Shown here: one piece after another, positions 34,876 through 48,640 of the stretch | How the letters are laid out: every line of letters starts with the position of its first letter | How positions within the stretch are numbered: the stretch's first letter is position 1 | Assembly: GCF_019399895.1 (NCBI RefSeq) | Contig: NC_091879.1 | Coordinates: forward strand, 1,116,001 to 1,180,000 | Reading direction: 5' to 3' | Source of the DNA: Cardiocondyla obscurior | Lineage: Eukaryota; Arthropoda; Insecta; Hymenoptera; Formicidae | DNA: 64,000 nucleotides | Translations under genes and position numbers: made by a program | Notes under the pieces: generated by a model | What the model saw: only the letters and a program-made list of their open reading frames with translations | Told to the model about the DNA's origin: nothing | Database searches by the model: none

Positions 34876-37800
34876 AAAATTACGGACGGTCCCTTTGCAT
34901 CCGTAACGAGGGCAGCCTCCTCATATGGAACCCACCGTTAACGATCGTCGCCGTATGAGGTGCATACATGCTCCAGCTTGCGAAGATCCCAGCTCTATAA
35001 ATTTATCGGCGCTCTGCCATTTTCGTCATCCTCATTTATCGAGACTTGACAAGACCTTGACTTTTTAACTGTAGTCAGAGTACGATCGCACGGAGCGATA
35101 GTTTCGCAACAGAGCGCGATATCCGTTCGCAATCGCTTGAAAGACAAATGTACTTCTCCTCTACCAGGGCAATTCCAAAACGTCGAGTTAATACCGTGAG
35201 AGCTTATGACCTTCTCGAAATTAACCAATTTGTGCAAACTGCTCGCTATTCCCATGATCAAACGCCGAATCAGAACTAAAGCGGGCTATTCGGAGTGCTT
35301 TAGATAATTAATTATATATGTAACCTAGCATACGTATATCTGCACCGCACAAATTCTATTTACATTATTACTAATAGTAACTTTAAATATAAAACTAAAT
35401 TACATCGTGCCGTTAAATAAATTATTACACATGGTCGTCCACGCGAATAAATTCGTAGATCGATATATACCCTCTTTTCCTTTCGTGAAAATTTGCCCGA
35501 TTTTGGGGAAGAAATATGAACTTTTTCGAACCGGCCAACGGAGGGAGAGGTTTCCGCGAGCCATTAATGTAAAAATCCCCGAGGCCTGGCGATTTCAAGG
35601 TTGAATTCGCATCCAGAGGCCAGCGGAGGCAAAGAGGATACGTGACATTCTTCTGGCGCATTACGTTGCGACGTAATATACAGTCAGTCGGCTTTCTTTA
35701 ACGACAAAGGCTCACCGGGAACTGACAAAGGCATATAGGGCGACCGGCATATTAGAACGGTATGCGGAGACTCTTGGCGGATCTCGTTCTTCTCGTATAT
35801 AATAATGCAACGGAGCCGCAAAGGCGAGCCTGACTCTCGGCTCAACTGGGCCCCTTCAGCCCTTGCGTCACCAGATGTCATCACAGAAACCTACACTGAT
35901 TTACATCGCACTGGTCCCGCGTAGGAATCCGCAAGCGAGAGAGCCCCACCGCTGCGACTTTATACATAAAATATACGGCCGTCATATCGTTATGCCTTCT
36001 CCTCAACGGGATAACTGTGGCTATTTGTGGAGCACGTGAAACTTGACAAAGGACGCCGCAGAACTTTGCCTTTTCGTTCAGTGCGTTTTGGCCCACCCTC
36101 TCTCTTTCTTTCTCTGTCTCTCTTTGAATAGCGAATGTAAAAACTGCGAGGTAGATTTCGCGATCAAAGAATCACGAATGCAAAAACACGTTTATTTTAC
36201 TTTTTTTTTTTACGGTTTTGATATGACAGAATTTTTTATTAAATAATTCTTATTTGAAAAATTTAATTAAACGCTGTTTTCTTTTTTTATTAGAAGCGTT
36301 TACTATTTAAATAAACTGTGGTCTTATCGGTTTTGAAAGAAATATTAATAATATGCGATATATAAAATTATTGAAAGAGGAAAAATAATTTTAAAATTAT
36401 TTAAACAACATGTCCTGAATCACCCTGTATACCTCGGCTTCAGTGTTCTACACGAAACTATCTCGAGCCCTCCGCCACGCACACATTCGCGGGGCGGAGA
36501 TTACATAGCAGACCGCGGCATTATATTACGTCAAACCGCGCTGCTCTATATCTATCCGCCAGATCGAAAGAGGCAGATTCAAAGGGGGATACCTGGTGAT
36601 CACAAAGCGTGCACTTACAAATTAGATTTACGCGTCATGAACCACCGGAGTCCATCCGGCGAAAATCGGGGCCGGGCGCGCTCCTTCGCGCGCGTATATC
36701 TCATTTGAATCGCGCCCGCGATCGAGCGCGTGAACTTTCGAAAAGGTGTGCAAAGCCGGGAATAAATAAAAGAATTTTCGTAGGCGCGTGTAACTAACGG
36801 GCGAAGCGTTACCGGGATAGCCCCGCGCGGTGCAGCTGCGCGGCGCGTAGGCGTTCGAACGAGAAAGGGCACGCGGTAGGGTGAAAGGGGAGGGCCTCGG
36901 GGCGCAGCTGAAACTGTTTTACAAGGCTCATCCAACTTGAAAGCCTAATGAAAATATAAGTTGCGCGCGCGATGGACCTCAAATAAAAGAACGGTGCGGT
37001 AAAGTTAGCGCGCCATCGTTTGAACCCGTCCACCGGACCTGGGAAGCCTCTTTTGAAGAGATATATCTCTCGCTGATTTACCACCCGGCCGGGGTATACT
37101 CCCGCTGCCTCGAGATTCTCACATCGGCACGGTAGCCTGAATTAAGTATAACTAATATCACGCGGCGGCGGCGGTGAATATTCAGGCAAAGTTTCGGTAT
37201 TCATTGAAAAAGACTCGGGGCGCCCGCCGAGCGTGGAATGGCCGAGCGAGTTTGCGCTTCGCTCTTTTCTGAGAGTACTTTTGAATAAAGTATGCTACGG
37301 CGGCATGCAGTTCCTTGCAAATACTATGGTAAACGTCCGGACTTTTCAATTTATCTGTCGTTCTTCAGAAAACTTTTTTATATACAGGTGTATATACTTA
37401 TTTTTAATATAAAAGCAACACGCGCAAACGGATAATTCAATCATTTCTTGTAACGAATTAATAGCGAAGCGAAAGGACACGTGTGAAATACACGATGATT
37501 TATCGGGGAAAAATAATCGGACGTTAGTTAATAATTTTGAATTGAATATCGCCGACGGGCGGGCACTTTACTAGTCGGTTTTCCAGGTGGGCCAATCTAG
37601 TGAATTATAGCACCCTCGACCAGAATGTCAAATCACGCCCTTCTCTGCCATAGTTTAAATCCCGAGGCAACCGCCGCGCTAAGCCTCCGCGAAGGGTTGG
37701 CTATCTACCTGGGCGTGAAGAATCGTCCTGAGATCTCTTTCCCGAACTTCTTTAAGAGTTCCCACGACTGGACATCGCTTTCGAGGGCCGGGCATTTACT

Positions 37801-40427
37801 ATGTTAATGGGAGACCCCCCCTAACTCGTTATAATATTATCAACGGAGTCTCTGTTTCGAAGTCAATGGCTTCGGTCTTGTCTATCCGAGCCGTCTTATC
37901 TCAACGCTACGACCAAGTATGAGCACCAATTATAATAAATACCAATTAACGGGGCGAAGACGCGCTATTACCGTGCCGTAAAAAACCTGTTCACGTTGGC
38001 GCGCAGGTATCCGTCTTTTTTGACGGCCGCCTCCATCCGCGGCAATATTTTTGCTTTAACGAAAATTTTTGTAACATTGTCGGATTTTTCTTCGATACTC
38101 GTTAAATCTTGTTAGTTCTTTTTATTTAATTTTTATATCGATTGCGAGTGAATATTATTTATAATAAATATATTTATTTTAAGAGCTTCTTTTGGAAAGA
38201 TAAAAAAAAAATATGCTGATCTTATTTTTCGTTTTATTTTTTTTTAGCCTCTTTTTTTTTATATTTCTATTTTTTTTTTTAAACTAATCACGAATTATTT
38301 CGGTTTTCTTCTCTTATAATATACAAAGGGATGGCCATATGTAGGACAGGAATGAATATTTACCGCGTTACTACCGGTATGGGATTTCACTTCTATAGAA
38401 ATAAGCAGGCAAGGAATAGGCACGGGCAAGCAGGCTGAATCTTCGTTGCAGTAGCATCCCGAGATCGGCCTTAGAACAAAACGAAACACGAGCCACATAA
38501 ATTGTCTCCCTGTCTGCCTCGGGTGAAAGCTGGATTTGTTACACTTTGCACTTCGCGACGACGTCTATCCCCGGCCTGCGATGCCGTTGGTACCTCCTTC
38601 TGTCGCAAGTTAGGAATCCGTCCTCGCGATCGTGTCTCTTCCCTCGCTTCTCCTCCGTGCTATCTCATTCGCCCTTATACCTTTCCTTGTCAGCCTCATT
38701 ATCTACGAGGAGCTCTCGGACTGTCGTCATTCGTCCTATCGATACGCGTCTTTCTTTTTTTCTCTCTCTCTCTTTTTCGCATTGCCTGAGCGCCTTTCTT
38801 ATCAGCATTTCGCAAAAAAAATCTTCCTTCCCATTTTATTATTTATTATTTATGCTTAATTTAAAATACATGTTATCTTTGTGAAAAGAAAAAGCATAAA
38901 GGAGAAGCGTTTTTTATACCAATTTATTTTACGAAGTTTTAGAGTGTCTTTCTTCTTAAAATTGTTCCTCGCTTTAAAATATTTCTAATTTAATTTAACT
39001 TTTTAATAAATGTTAATTCTCAGTTTTATATTAAACTAAATATAGTTAAAACTAAAGAAATCCAACAGTTTAATTTTTTTTTTTTTTTATATCTTGTGAG
39101 TCATATCAATGTTCATGTAAACGCGTTATTTCTCTGGATACGTTAGCAAGGGATTTTCTGACGCAACGTGGAAGATAACTACTTGGCAGTACTCGTTTTT
39201 GTCACCGCCAATGGCTCGAGCTCGCCATAATACGATTATAATATAACGCGCTTTTAATTCTCGGTGCGCAACTCTCTCGCTTTTCTTCCCCTCCCTCCCC
39301 CCTCGGCCTCTTCCTTTTTCAATTCATAAGGCTCTGATGCATTTATAGCTAAGTAAGTTGGCTCGTAGTAGCACTAACAGGTGTCTCCAATATGGCATGT
39401 TGTTTCCCGTGCCAACTGCGGCACTCCGGTTCCGTCGTGAGCATATAGTGCCATAACAAGCGGACCGTACCGAGAAGTTGATTTCTGACGTGCAATTTCT
39501 GACGTTCTCTCGTCGATCGAAGGAAACACCGTGTCGCAATTAAATAACGAACGTAAATTAAGAATGTAGGATACTTATTGTGCAAAAAAAAAAAAAAAAT
39601 ATTTGAGATAATTAGACGAAAATGATATCAAAACGTTAATATTATATTCAACTATCAATTAAAATTATACGTGAAGTTGCATAATTTCGATTGATATTTA
39701 TAAATGTGCAAAAGTTCAACGAACAAAAAAAAAAGGGGGGAGAAGGAGGGGAGAAGTAAATGAATTTTCAACGTGTTTAACTTTACCCTTCGACAAACGC
39801 GCAAAATTGACGTCAGGAAGTTTGAAAGAATTATTGGCGAAGTGGCGGCGAGCGTTGCAACTTGGGCAAAAACGATTTTCCACTGATCAACGAAAACGAG
39901 CAATTCGTAAAACGAGTCGCGACGCTCGGTTAGATGCAGAAATGTCGAGTGCCTCATGGTAGTGGTTCCCCTTCATGGTTAGGTGTACCCCGCATCCTGG
40001 ATGTCCCGATGGAGAGGTGTCCCGCTCGGATTGAAAGTACGCGCGGACAGAGATAAATCGTTTCATCGATGGATATCAAAGGACCGGGATACCGGATCCG
40101 ACTGGCTCTGTAGGCACACTGTGGCCGTACAGAGAGCCATTTGTGCGTTAAATCGAAACGCTCTGTGAAATAACGCGGCTGCCGAGCGCGACAAAGGATA
40201 TTAGTGGTTTTCAGTATTACGAAGGTGTCTTTATCGTCATAGCACTCGCGCCATGACAGTTTTATTTGCGCCGACGGAAAACAAAATTGTGTTCCGTGGT
40301 ATTACGTAGCGTGCAAGCGCCTGTCTTTTTTCACCGATAAATCAATTGTTTATCTCGATTGCTGGAAACTCGCCGCGTTCGTTGTACTCGTAACCTTGGC
40401 CCATTAGACCGTAATAAATTAAATTAA
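34876..40427. other. Gene-free stretch
   Basis: No supportable gene. A transposon-end-like motif at 36.4 kb is listed separately. 37.1-39.6 kb contains T-rich runs (38.1-38.3, 39.07 kb). The frames at 38502-38884 plus are T/C-rich artefacts. Confidence 0.5.
36408..36433 (-). mobile_element. Possible transposon terminal fragment
   Basis: On the minus strand this reads TATACAGGGTGATTCAGGAC. The TAYAGGGTG-type start is familiar to me from terminal repeats of insect mariner-like elements. No partner end or transposase lies within a plausible distance, so at most a solo end remains. Confidence 0.25.
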
Positions 40428-40640
40428 ATGGAATATTTAAATGGCGAATTTCTACGGCGATGGATGGGCCGATATGGTTCGATACGTTGGCCTCTACGAT
40501 CGTCAGATCTAACACCTTTAGATTTTTTTTATGGGACCACTGCAAGTCTGATTTTACAAAATTTTAAGACGGGCAGAAATAAGTTTAAACTCGCGTTTTC
40601 GCACGTCAACAAATCCGGCCGCGATAACATTTCACTTTGA
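40428..40640 (+). mobile_element. Decayed DDE transposase fragment
   Basis: The frame reads EYLNGEFLRRWMGRYGS then IRWPLRSSDLTPLDFFYG. This corresponds to the block WPPRSPDLTPLDFFLWG around the last catalytic aspartate of a large group of insect mariner-related transposases; the aspartate of RSSD is retained. After FFYG the similarity fades. The first two thirds of the protein, the helix-turn-helix domain and terminal repeats are not visible around it. It is a relic, read in the plus orientation, and the ATG at 40428 is incidental. Known: such proteins cut and paste DNA. This copy cannot be functional. Confidence 0.7.
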
Positions 40641-42574
40641 CGATCGTTCGCGAACGTGTGAGTGTGTGCGTGAGTACGTTTTTCGTGCATCGACAATCTA
40701 TTAATTTTTTAATAAATTTCTGGATCTCACTGCGTTCTAATATTCGAAAACTGAGTATCAGATCTGAGAGTATCAAGATAAATGATAATGCATAGTTTAT
40801 ACGAAAATACAAACGCATGCATAGGTATAAAGACTGTATAGAGTATGCATCCATCCGTCTCCGCCGCTTGTGTGTTATAAACTAACACCGAAGTTAAATG
40901 AATTCGAAATGATCGATAAACTTTATCATTGATCAATTAAACTTTGTACCGTGTGAGTGACGGGCGTTGAGATAGACGCAAGAGGGTGGTAGGTGGATGT
41001 GGAAGGGGTGGTTTATTTAATGAACGCTAAATGCGGTGTCCCTGCCAGCCGATGTCGTCGTTCCATAAGATAGCGACGTGACAGCAAGAAGGTGCAGCCC
41101 CCGTTGCATCATCGTTTTTCGCCTGTCTCGCCATTTCTAAAGTTTAAACTACCCATTTGATTTGTATCCCGCGATTTGTCTGCCACGCGCGTATCAAGGT
41201 AGCTATCTCAAAATAAATTTCGGCTGAGAGAATCGATACCGTTTTCACCGAGGTGTGGAAATAATTCTTTATCGTGTAAGAAGACGCGAAATGTTCGAAA
41301 CGCCCCTTCATTATGCGATGCAATATCTGCGTTTGAATTCTGCTGCGAGCGAATAATTAAACGCGCGATCGTGTTCTCGACAATTTTCCAGGCAGCTAAA
41401 CCAGCTATTCAATATACTCGCATGACAAGTCCCTCATTTACATCAGCTACTGGCGGAACACAATCGAAACGTTTCACAAACCTGTAATAACATTCGGCTG
41501 GAATGCGATCAACGAGCGAGAATTTGCCTAAATAGTTTTAATAGATCCGTAAGTCATACAAGGCCGTAAAATTTTTAACTAAGCGGATAATATTATAACT
41601 TGAAATTATCATCCGTTCGCGTAAACGCGTATCAGAATATATGATCCGTTTGCTAAATATTTAATTCGAGCTTTAACACCTGAGTTTAAACCTGATCTAT
41701 AAATAATTTAATATTTCTTTAGATAATTAATTAATTATATATATACATATATATATTTTTTTTTAATAATATTTTTTAACGGCATTCGTAGCAACGACAC
41801 GTCCCCGTACGATGTATTGCTACACAAATCGCGTATTAATCGCTCTATAACGCCTGGCCGCAATGCGGAGGCATACCATCGAGTGCACTAACTCGTCCTG
41901 AAAATGCTGCATATGCGATACACCTGCATAAATGTTCGCCAAACACGCGCGGATAGGTTGGGCAAATCCGCTGCTTGTTTACTCGGGGCTGTCGTGGTAG
42001 GTCTTGGTAGGCCTCGATAGAGATGTAAACTCGAATTAGGCCTGACTACGTGCGAGCTTTTCCCTTGCGTGCGCTCAAGCGATATTCCATAGCCTATCCA
42101 AACTTGCGGCGAAGCCGCGTTACTCAACACGCGCGCACGTACGGTTTCTCCTACATCGTCATTCCGCCGCCCTTTTACATTTCGTGCGAACGTAATAATA
42201 ACAAAGATAAATTTACGAGCACAAAAAGCGATATTAGGCTTACATTTGGCATTATCAAAAATAACTGCGTAACAAAAAAATATCTTCGCGACAGATTAAA
42301 AGTTTTTCAAATTTTTAAAACGTAAAATTTTATTATAGTTTAAATTGTAATTTAATTTTAAGTTTCTTGACACTTTTAAGTCGGTGTTATTGCGACGAAA
42401 TAATATTTAAGAAAGGAGGACGAGGAAAAAAAAAAAGACGACAAGAGAATCCATAAAAACACATATTTACGATGAAATTCCTTAAAGCTTTCATCACACG
42501 CATTTATTGCGACGATGATTTTATTTATATTCATTCGCGTATGCAAATGTCGCGTCCCGGGGTTTATTAGCAAT
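40641..42574. other. Gene-free stretch
   Basis: Mostly AT-rich with (AT)n near 41737-41756. A fragment frame at 41888-42130 minus is unrecognised. No other element seen. Confidence 0.5.
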
Positions 42575-43006
42575 TTATGCCGCGGAACATGAACGAGGGG
42601 TGCACGATTCACGAGGAGGGGAAAATGGAGCCGGCGGAAAGGGATTTCTAATTGTCACACGAGCACCGCCGACCATCTTTGTCCGTTTCGCTGCCCCGCG
42701 TCCACCGTTCTCTCGTACTCCGAAAATAAATATGTCGGCTGGATCGTATCTCCGCGGCCGTACGATATTATTCCTGGCGTTTGAACGCATCCGTGCAATT
42801 ATATGCATCTTATTGGAGGCGTTGGGGAGCACTTCGATGCGCGTAATCGCTCGATCTGCTTCGCCACTCGGCCCGTCCGCGCACCACGCTTTGCATTCGC
42901 CGGAGAAAGAAAGAAAGAGAAAGAAAGCAAAGATAGAAGATCGCAAAGAAGAGCGCGCAATAAATGAAACGGCACGACTGGAAAAATAGGGAACAAGCTG
43001 TAAATT
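42575..43006 (-). CDS. Candidate terminal exon, unknown protein (weak)
   Basis: A minus-strand frame is open from 43132 to the stop at 42575 (185 codons). A strong polypyrimidine tract and CAG (43009-43007) precede it, so an exon could begin at 43006 (or at 42977 after a second CAG). The distal part (GECKAWCADGPSGEADRAIT...) has mixed composition, unlike the simple-repeat frames elsewhere. I recognise no domain. The opposite strand is also open for 129 codons over most of the same bases, which argues that stop codons are simply scarce here. Confidence 0.15.
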   Translation of the reverse strand, partial: NLQLVPYFSSRAVSFIARSSLRSSIFAFFLFLSFSGECKAWCADGPSGEADRAITRIEVLPNASNKMHIIARMRSNARNNIVRPRRYDPADIFIFGVRENGGRGAAKRTKMVGGARVTIRNPFPPAPFSPPRESCTPRSCSAA

Positions 43007-46000
43007 CTGAAAAAAAAAGAAAAAGAAAAAGAAAAACGAGGCAAAACTTTGGCAATCTAACGATCTGACGATGGACTTGTACGCACGGCACACAATCACG
43101 CGCGCGCACACGCACAATAAACGGTAGATCATGCCGCTAATAAAATCCCTTTCGTGCGCCGTAATTGTTCATTAATTAAAAACGCACCTCATTCCCGACG
43201 ATAAACGCCTTAAACACCCCAATTAACGAAGTTGTAAGTGGGAATTTATTACTATCAACACCTCTTGCATTACACATTCACCGTCGATTGCGGCCGCGAT
43301 ATTATATTTTTTTTTTTTTCGCGTAGGCTACGCGAATATTATTATTCCACGATGATAATTGGCTTTACTTGCGCACCGTCCGTTTCAGCGGGCGCTTATC
43401 GGCGAAAGGTTTATATTTCAAAATTACACATCCGGGTGTTCTCGCTAGCGGAATTTTTTACGAAGGGGAGGGGGGTGCGGGAGGGGGAGAGTGGCCGTGG
43501 CACCTGTACAGGTGTGCGAGGCCGCGTTTCCTCGGCACATCCTGCGCGGCGCGTATGTGTAACGGGCGCGGATGCGTGTCTGCGTGCGAACCGGGGCCTC
43601 GTATAAAATCCGAGGCGTTAGAGGCGTCCGGTGGTACCGGTGTCGGTATGTCGCCCGGGCGTGGGCGTGCGTTTTATATTCATCGCGAGGGTATCATTTT
43701 CACGGGAAGTTTGAAAAAAACGCGCAAACGCGCGCTCGCGCGCGTCCACACAGACGAATAAATAATGTCGCGGCGTTAAACTCTTATCCGAGGTCGCCGG
43801 CCGGCGCGCATAAATAAGACTTGCGTGTACGTGCACTGTCTTTTTTTCCCGTTGTCTCCTTCTCTTTCTCGTTCGCCGGATTGATTTTCTTTGTCGCTTC
43901 CCCGGATTTCGCCCTCGCCTCGCGCACAGCACGCGTAAAGATAATTATTTGGAAGGTGTAAAAAGTGGCCACTTCATGGCTTTCAAGTTGTAACAATTCG
44001 CAAAACAGGTTCGGATATTCGGACTTCTGAATACGTAAGTAAGAGAGTTCTAATAAGACTCAAAAATTTTTATTTAATGTGATCTTTTTTTTCTTAATTA
44101 GATTAAAAGTAAAGATATTTTTTTTTTACCGTTTTCGATCGAATGCAATTAAAATAGAATTCTTTATTCCCTAAATTTGATTTAAACATATTATATATTT
44201 CTTTCTCTCGTTTCTTTTTGTCTATCCTTGTTGCACGTATTACAAAAACTGGTATCGCATTCGCTACAACCGGCATCTATTTCTGGTCGAAACGTCAGGA
44301 AACATAATTGGCCGGAGAAAGTGTCCACCTTTCCGAATAAATATGCCAAGGCGAAAAGCCTCCTGGATCATCCGTTGAACGAATACCTAACTCCTTACAG
44401 CCAAAATGTCACGAGAATGTGTTCCTGTTTTTAGAGTGCAAGCGGGCTTTTCACTAGGGATACTCAGATTTATGACGGCCCGCTCTCTCAACCTCGCCTT
44501 ATTTTTAACCTTTCGCCCACTAACGAACCTTATCTCTCTGCTGCATTTCTCTGAGCAGTCGCGATAGACAAAAGGAAAAACGTCTTGTTCGTAGACCCCA
44601 TAACTTAAGGATCTGCCTGATCTCCGGCCAACCATTATGTCTGAAATTTTTACATCTCGTGTTATCTTTGCACGATACCAAAGAATATAAAGTAAAAAAA
44701 AGAAAAAGAAATAAAAGACATCGTTATGTATTTCGTGTTGAATGATCGACTTCACTAAATACGAGAGATAAGAAAACTTGATTATAACAAAATTTCTACC
44801 TGAGAAAATATTGTATAAAATTAATAATAAATTATGATAATAGGGGTAAAGATAAATGGATCTCGAAAAACATTTTTTTAAGCCCGCAATAATCCACGTG
44901 TTCTTGAAAAAAAATAAAAAGAAAAGAAAAAGCGAAAGATTATTTATTATTAATTATTATTCACTAAAAAAAAGAATTATTTTTACGGCACAATAGGTAT
45001 ATTTTTTATTACAATATATTTTCTCACTTCTCGAGTACATACGCGTGCGGATAATTTAGTAATGGTATTAATGAATCTGGCGAGAGATTTGTATTAAAAT
45101 ATTTCGTTATTACTGGACCGTGCCAGTCCGGATAATGCGAATCAACGTTAAGATGTTCCAATAGAAGGGAAGCACCTCGGGATGTTGACATGTATAATGC
45201 AATTAGGAGACCGCGGTCTTGAGCACAGCCCTAAAGCCAAGGGAAGACGTTGTTTGAGTTAGGATAAGGAGAAATCGATCGTACCCTCATTAGCCAATAA
45301 TCGTAATTAGTAATCTACGCCATTATACGCTTCGGGCAGTCGGTTTCCCTCCGCCCGCATCATGATCGTACGATGGAAACTTTCTCTTTAAGAGCTGGAT
45401 AAAAATATCCTTTCTATCATTAGCAGTTATATAATAAATATAAGCAGATGAAAAAAATATATATAAGTCATACAAAGCGTTGAGGAGTATATTAATTAAT
45501 TTGTTAGATAATTACATTGACGTTCTTAATATCGGAGCTAAAAATATTTTCAGAGGCCTCTCGCTAAAAATATTTCACAGTTATTCACTTTTAATACATA
45601 ATATCATAAAACACTGTGGCCTCAATTTTTTTTTTTTCCTTTTCTTCGGTTTTATCTCTAAGAATTGTTACCGGATTGTGATCGAGTGACTGTTGCGTAT
45701 AAAAGATCGATTCATCGAAGCGGAACAATTTTAAGACAGTTATGCGTCCCCGAAACTAGTGTACCGTTACGAAAATTAATTATAAATTTACGGCAATATA
45801 ATGAAAGTTCTCGCTAGATATGCCACGTCATAATACTTTATGCTTCACTGCCGATACGGAACTCTCTACGAAAAATGTTTCGATGACGGCATAATAAGAG
45901 GAATATTTGATCGAGTAGAAATACTTGTACATTTCATTTAAATCTTTACATATTTTGCAGAAATATTTAACAAATGTTTATTATAAATGTCAAAAAAATA

Positions 46001-48569
46001 TATATATATAATATTAGTATTATATATAGATATAACTTTTATAATTAATTGAATATCGGTATCGGTTTCGGTACGGAACGTCGTTCTCGAACAAAGACGT
46101 CGGCTTGCCGTGTTGCCTACGTACCAACCTTCAACCCCAACTTGCAAGGAAAACCCGCCATTCTCCACTCATCCTCGGAAACAAATGTTTAAATTCAAGA
46201 GAAGTTAATTAAAACTAAGCGTAATTATAGCGGCGCCGCTATGTAAACTGACGAGGTGGACTGGGAAGAATGACGATGAGGAGGGACCGGGAGGAGACGA
46301 TTGCCCTCCGCCGGGCGGAGATGAAAAGCTATTTTGCTGTGCTCTTGGATATCGTGTCCTTGTGAAAGACTCTATTGTAATAATGAGCGAGGAAAGAGCG
46401 CAGAAAAAAAACTTCCATGGAAGAAATTCATTCGTTCCTTAAAAATTGATTGTCATCGTGTCGCTATTAAACATTCCCCGTGTTCAAGCAAAGGTCATGG
46501 AGGTCTGCGCTCGACGATAGTTTTATAATTTCCTGCTCTTTGAATCGTATACTTCCGTCAAGTCCATAAAATATCGATTTTAACGCATTCGTTACAGAAG
46601 GAAAAGAAAAAAAAAAAAGAAAGAAAAAAGAAAAAGAAGGAAATAAAAGTCGTAAAAATACTATTTAATATTCAAGTTTGTAGTCTGAAGTAAATGTTAA
46701 TCGGTATCTTCTACTTTAATAAGTAATATAATGCAACATGGGAAGACAAATTAAGATTAAATGAGAATAGGTTTAATTTAGAAGCGTCATCATTCGTTTT
46801 AACTGTGAAAGGATTATTCTTGGAAATCGTTCGTGGACCAAATCGGTCATCCATATATTATGAGGCTGCAAACAAAGGAATCGCGGCATGATAAATAAGC
46901 TTATGGTCGGAAATAATCACTATGTCGCCAGCAACGGTCGCGATCCGAGAATACGATTCCCTTGGAAAAATCGTTCGGCTAATTATTATTGGTGCCCCCT
47001 TGTATTTGGATTCAGCCGTTAATTTCCGCCAAGTGACAACTTCTCTACCATTTAATTCCGGGAGTTAACTCCGTCTAATTGCGAGCGTGTTATTAATATT
47101 CTTGGCACGTGTGTTTCGCGTGTGTTCGCAATGGTCGTCTAATTATTCTCCGAAATTATCGTTCGCGCGCGAGCGCTCAGCGTCCAGTCATGACAAATTC
47201 GAGGCCGTCTCCATCCCGTAAGTCCGACGGTGTGCCATTATTTCGAAACCAACTAACTCGTCTGGCGTGGACTTAAATGGGCTCGGACAATCGGCGGACC
47301 ATTAGGTTAGAGCCCGCGCCATTAAAATCAGACACCCTCCGACTGTAGCAACCGTCCAGACCGAGCCAGACGTAATGCTAAACTCGTTACCAAAATTTTG
47401 GGAGCTAACGCGTTCACCACCCATGAGGAAGAAGTGCACTTACGGCCGAAGGGGATGTATATTCGAGTATCGAAGAAAATTTGACAATCGCCGGAACATA
47501 CAACTTGCCGGAATAATATTTTTAAACCGCGATTACGTCAAATAAATAATAAAAGAAGAAAAGTGTCTTACTTAAATTTTGCTTTAAAGTTAACAAACGA
47601 TAATAATTTTTTATTCAACAATATATTTTTTCTGCAACATCCGAGAAATTATTATCTATCATTATTATTTCGTACAAAAACGTAATGAATATTCAGATTT
47701 ATCTGTATATTCCAAATTAAATATATTTATTAAAAATTAATTTTTTTTTCTCACTCTCTCTCTCTGTATAATTCAGAGCTATTAAATATTCTTGAACAAC
47801 TTATCGTCGCTTCGTGCAATATATTTGCACTAGGCTACTATGTGAAAAACCAATGTAGACGTTCAAAATGTGAGAGAAGTAACGCCGCAGCTCGCAGCGG
47901 ACAGAGAAAGAGACGTGAAAGTACCGACAACGCAAAGCTGGAAAGGAATAGCACGAGAGAGGGAGAGTGTGTAGTGGGTATAGGAGCATTACAGACATTA
48001 GATTGGGACACGAGCGCAATAAACCTATCTGTATAATCTGCCCTGCAGGAATTAACAGCCCTCTGAAGGTAGCCACTAACGAAGTAATTCACTGGATGAA
48101 CGTGGGGGTTGAAGGGAAGAAAGTGAGGTAGAGGAAGAAGGGGGAGAGAACAGGGCTCGAGAGAAAGAGAAAGATAGACCGGGCTCGCGCGGGGATGTAA
48201 GGACCGACCGTACATATATAGGATGCTCCAAAATTGAGATTTAGATCGAATCACGGTAAGGCAGCTACATTTGCTGGAACTGACAATGAATGATAAATAA
48301 TTACCGGGCAAGAAAACGAAGAAACTGAGAACGGCACAAACGTTTCCACGACTACTCGTACGCGTTGCTAAATTATCCGAATTATTATTTGCGCCGGAAA
48401 GCGTCAGATTTTTTTTAAATAAGGAAATGAGATAAGTAGTTGCGAAGACTGGTTATAATTTTGTATTATATTTTATTCATATTATTTCCTTCTTAGTAGA
48501 ATTAAAAATTTTGATACGACTTGAGGAAATTATGAAAATTACCATGCTTGAGAAAGATATCATTTGCGT
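43007..48569. other. Gene-free stretch
   Basis: A GC-rich block at 43.44-43.83 kb contains a G-tract cluster (43465-43487) and CG/TG-rich sequence. The rest is AT-rich, with A/G runs near 44697, 44910 and 46605-46645. At 48219-48240 ATATAGGATGCTCCAAAATT resembles a mariner-type end, without a partner. No gene seen. Confidence 0.45.
43465..43487 (+). other. Putative G-quadruplex
   Basis: G tracts of 4, 6, 3 and 5 bases lie within 23 nt. Confidence 0.7.
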
Positions 48570-48640
48570 ATATTAATATGCATATGTGTATGTAATATAT
48601 ACATATATTACTATATTATAGTAATATATTAATATGTACG
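48570..48640. repeat. AT-rich palindromic tract
   Basis: TA/AT-rich sequence containing ATATATTAC (48603-48611) and GTAATATAT (48621-48629) around a 9-nt loop, plus further overlapping TATTAATAT units. A probable cruciform-prone low-complexity region. Confidence 0.7.
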
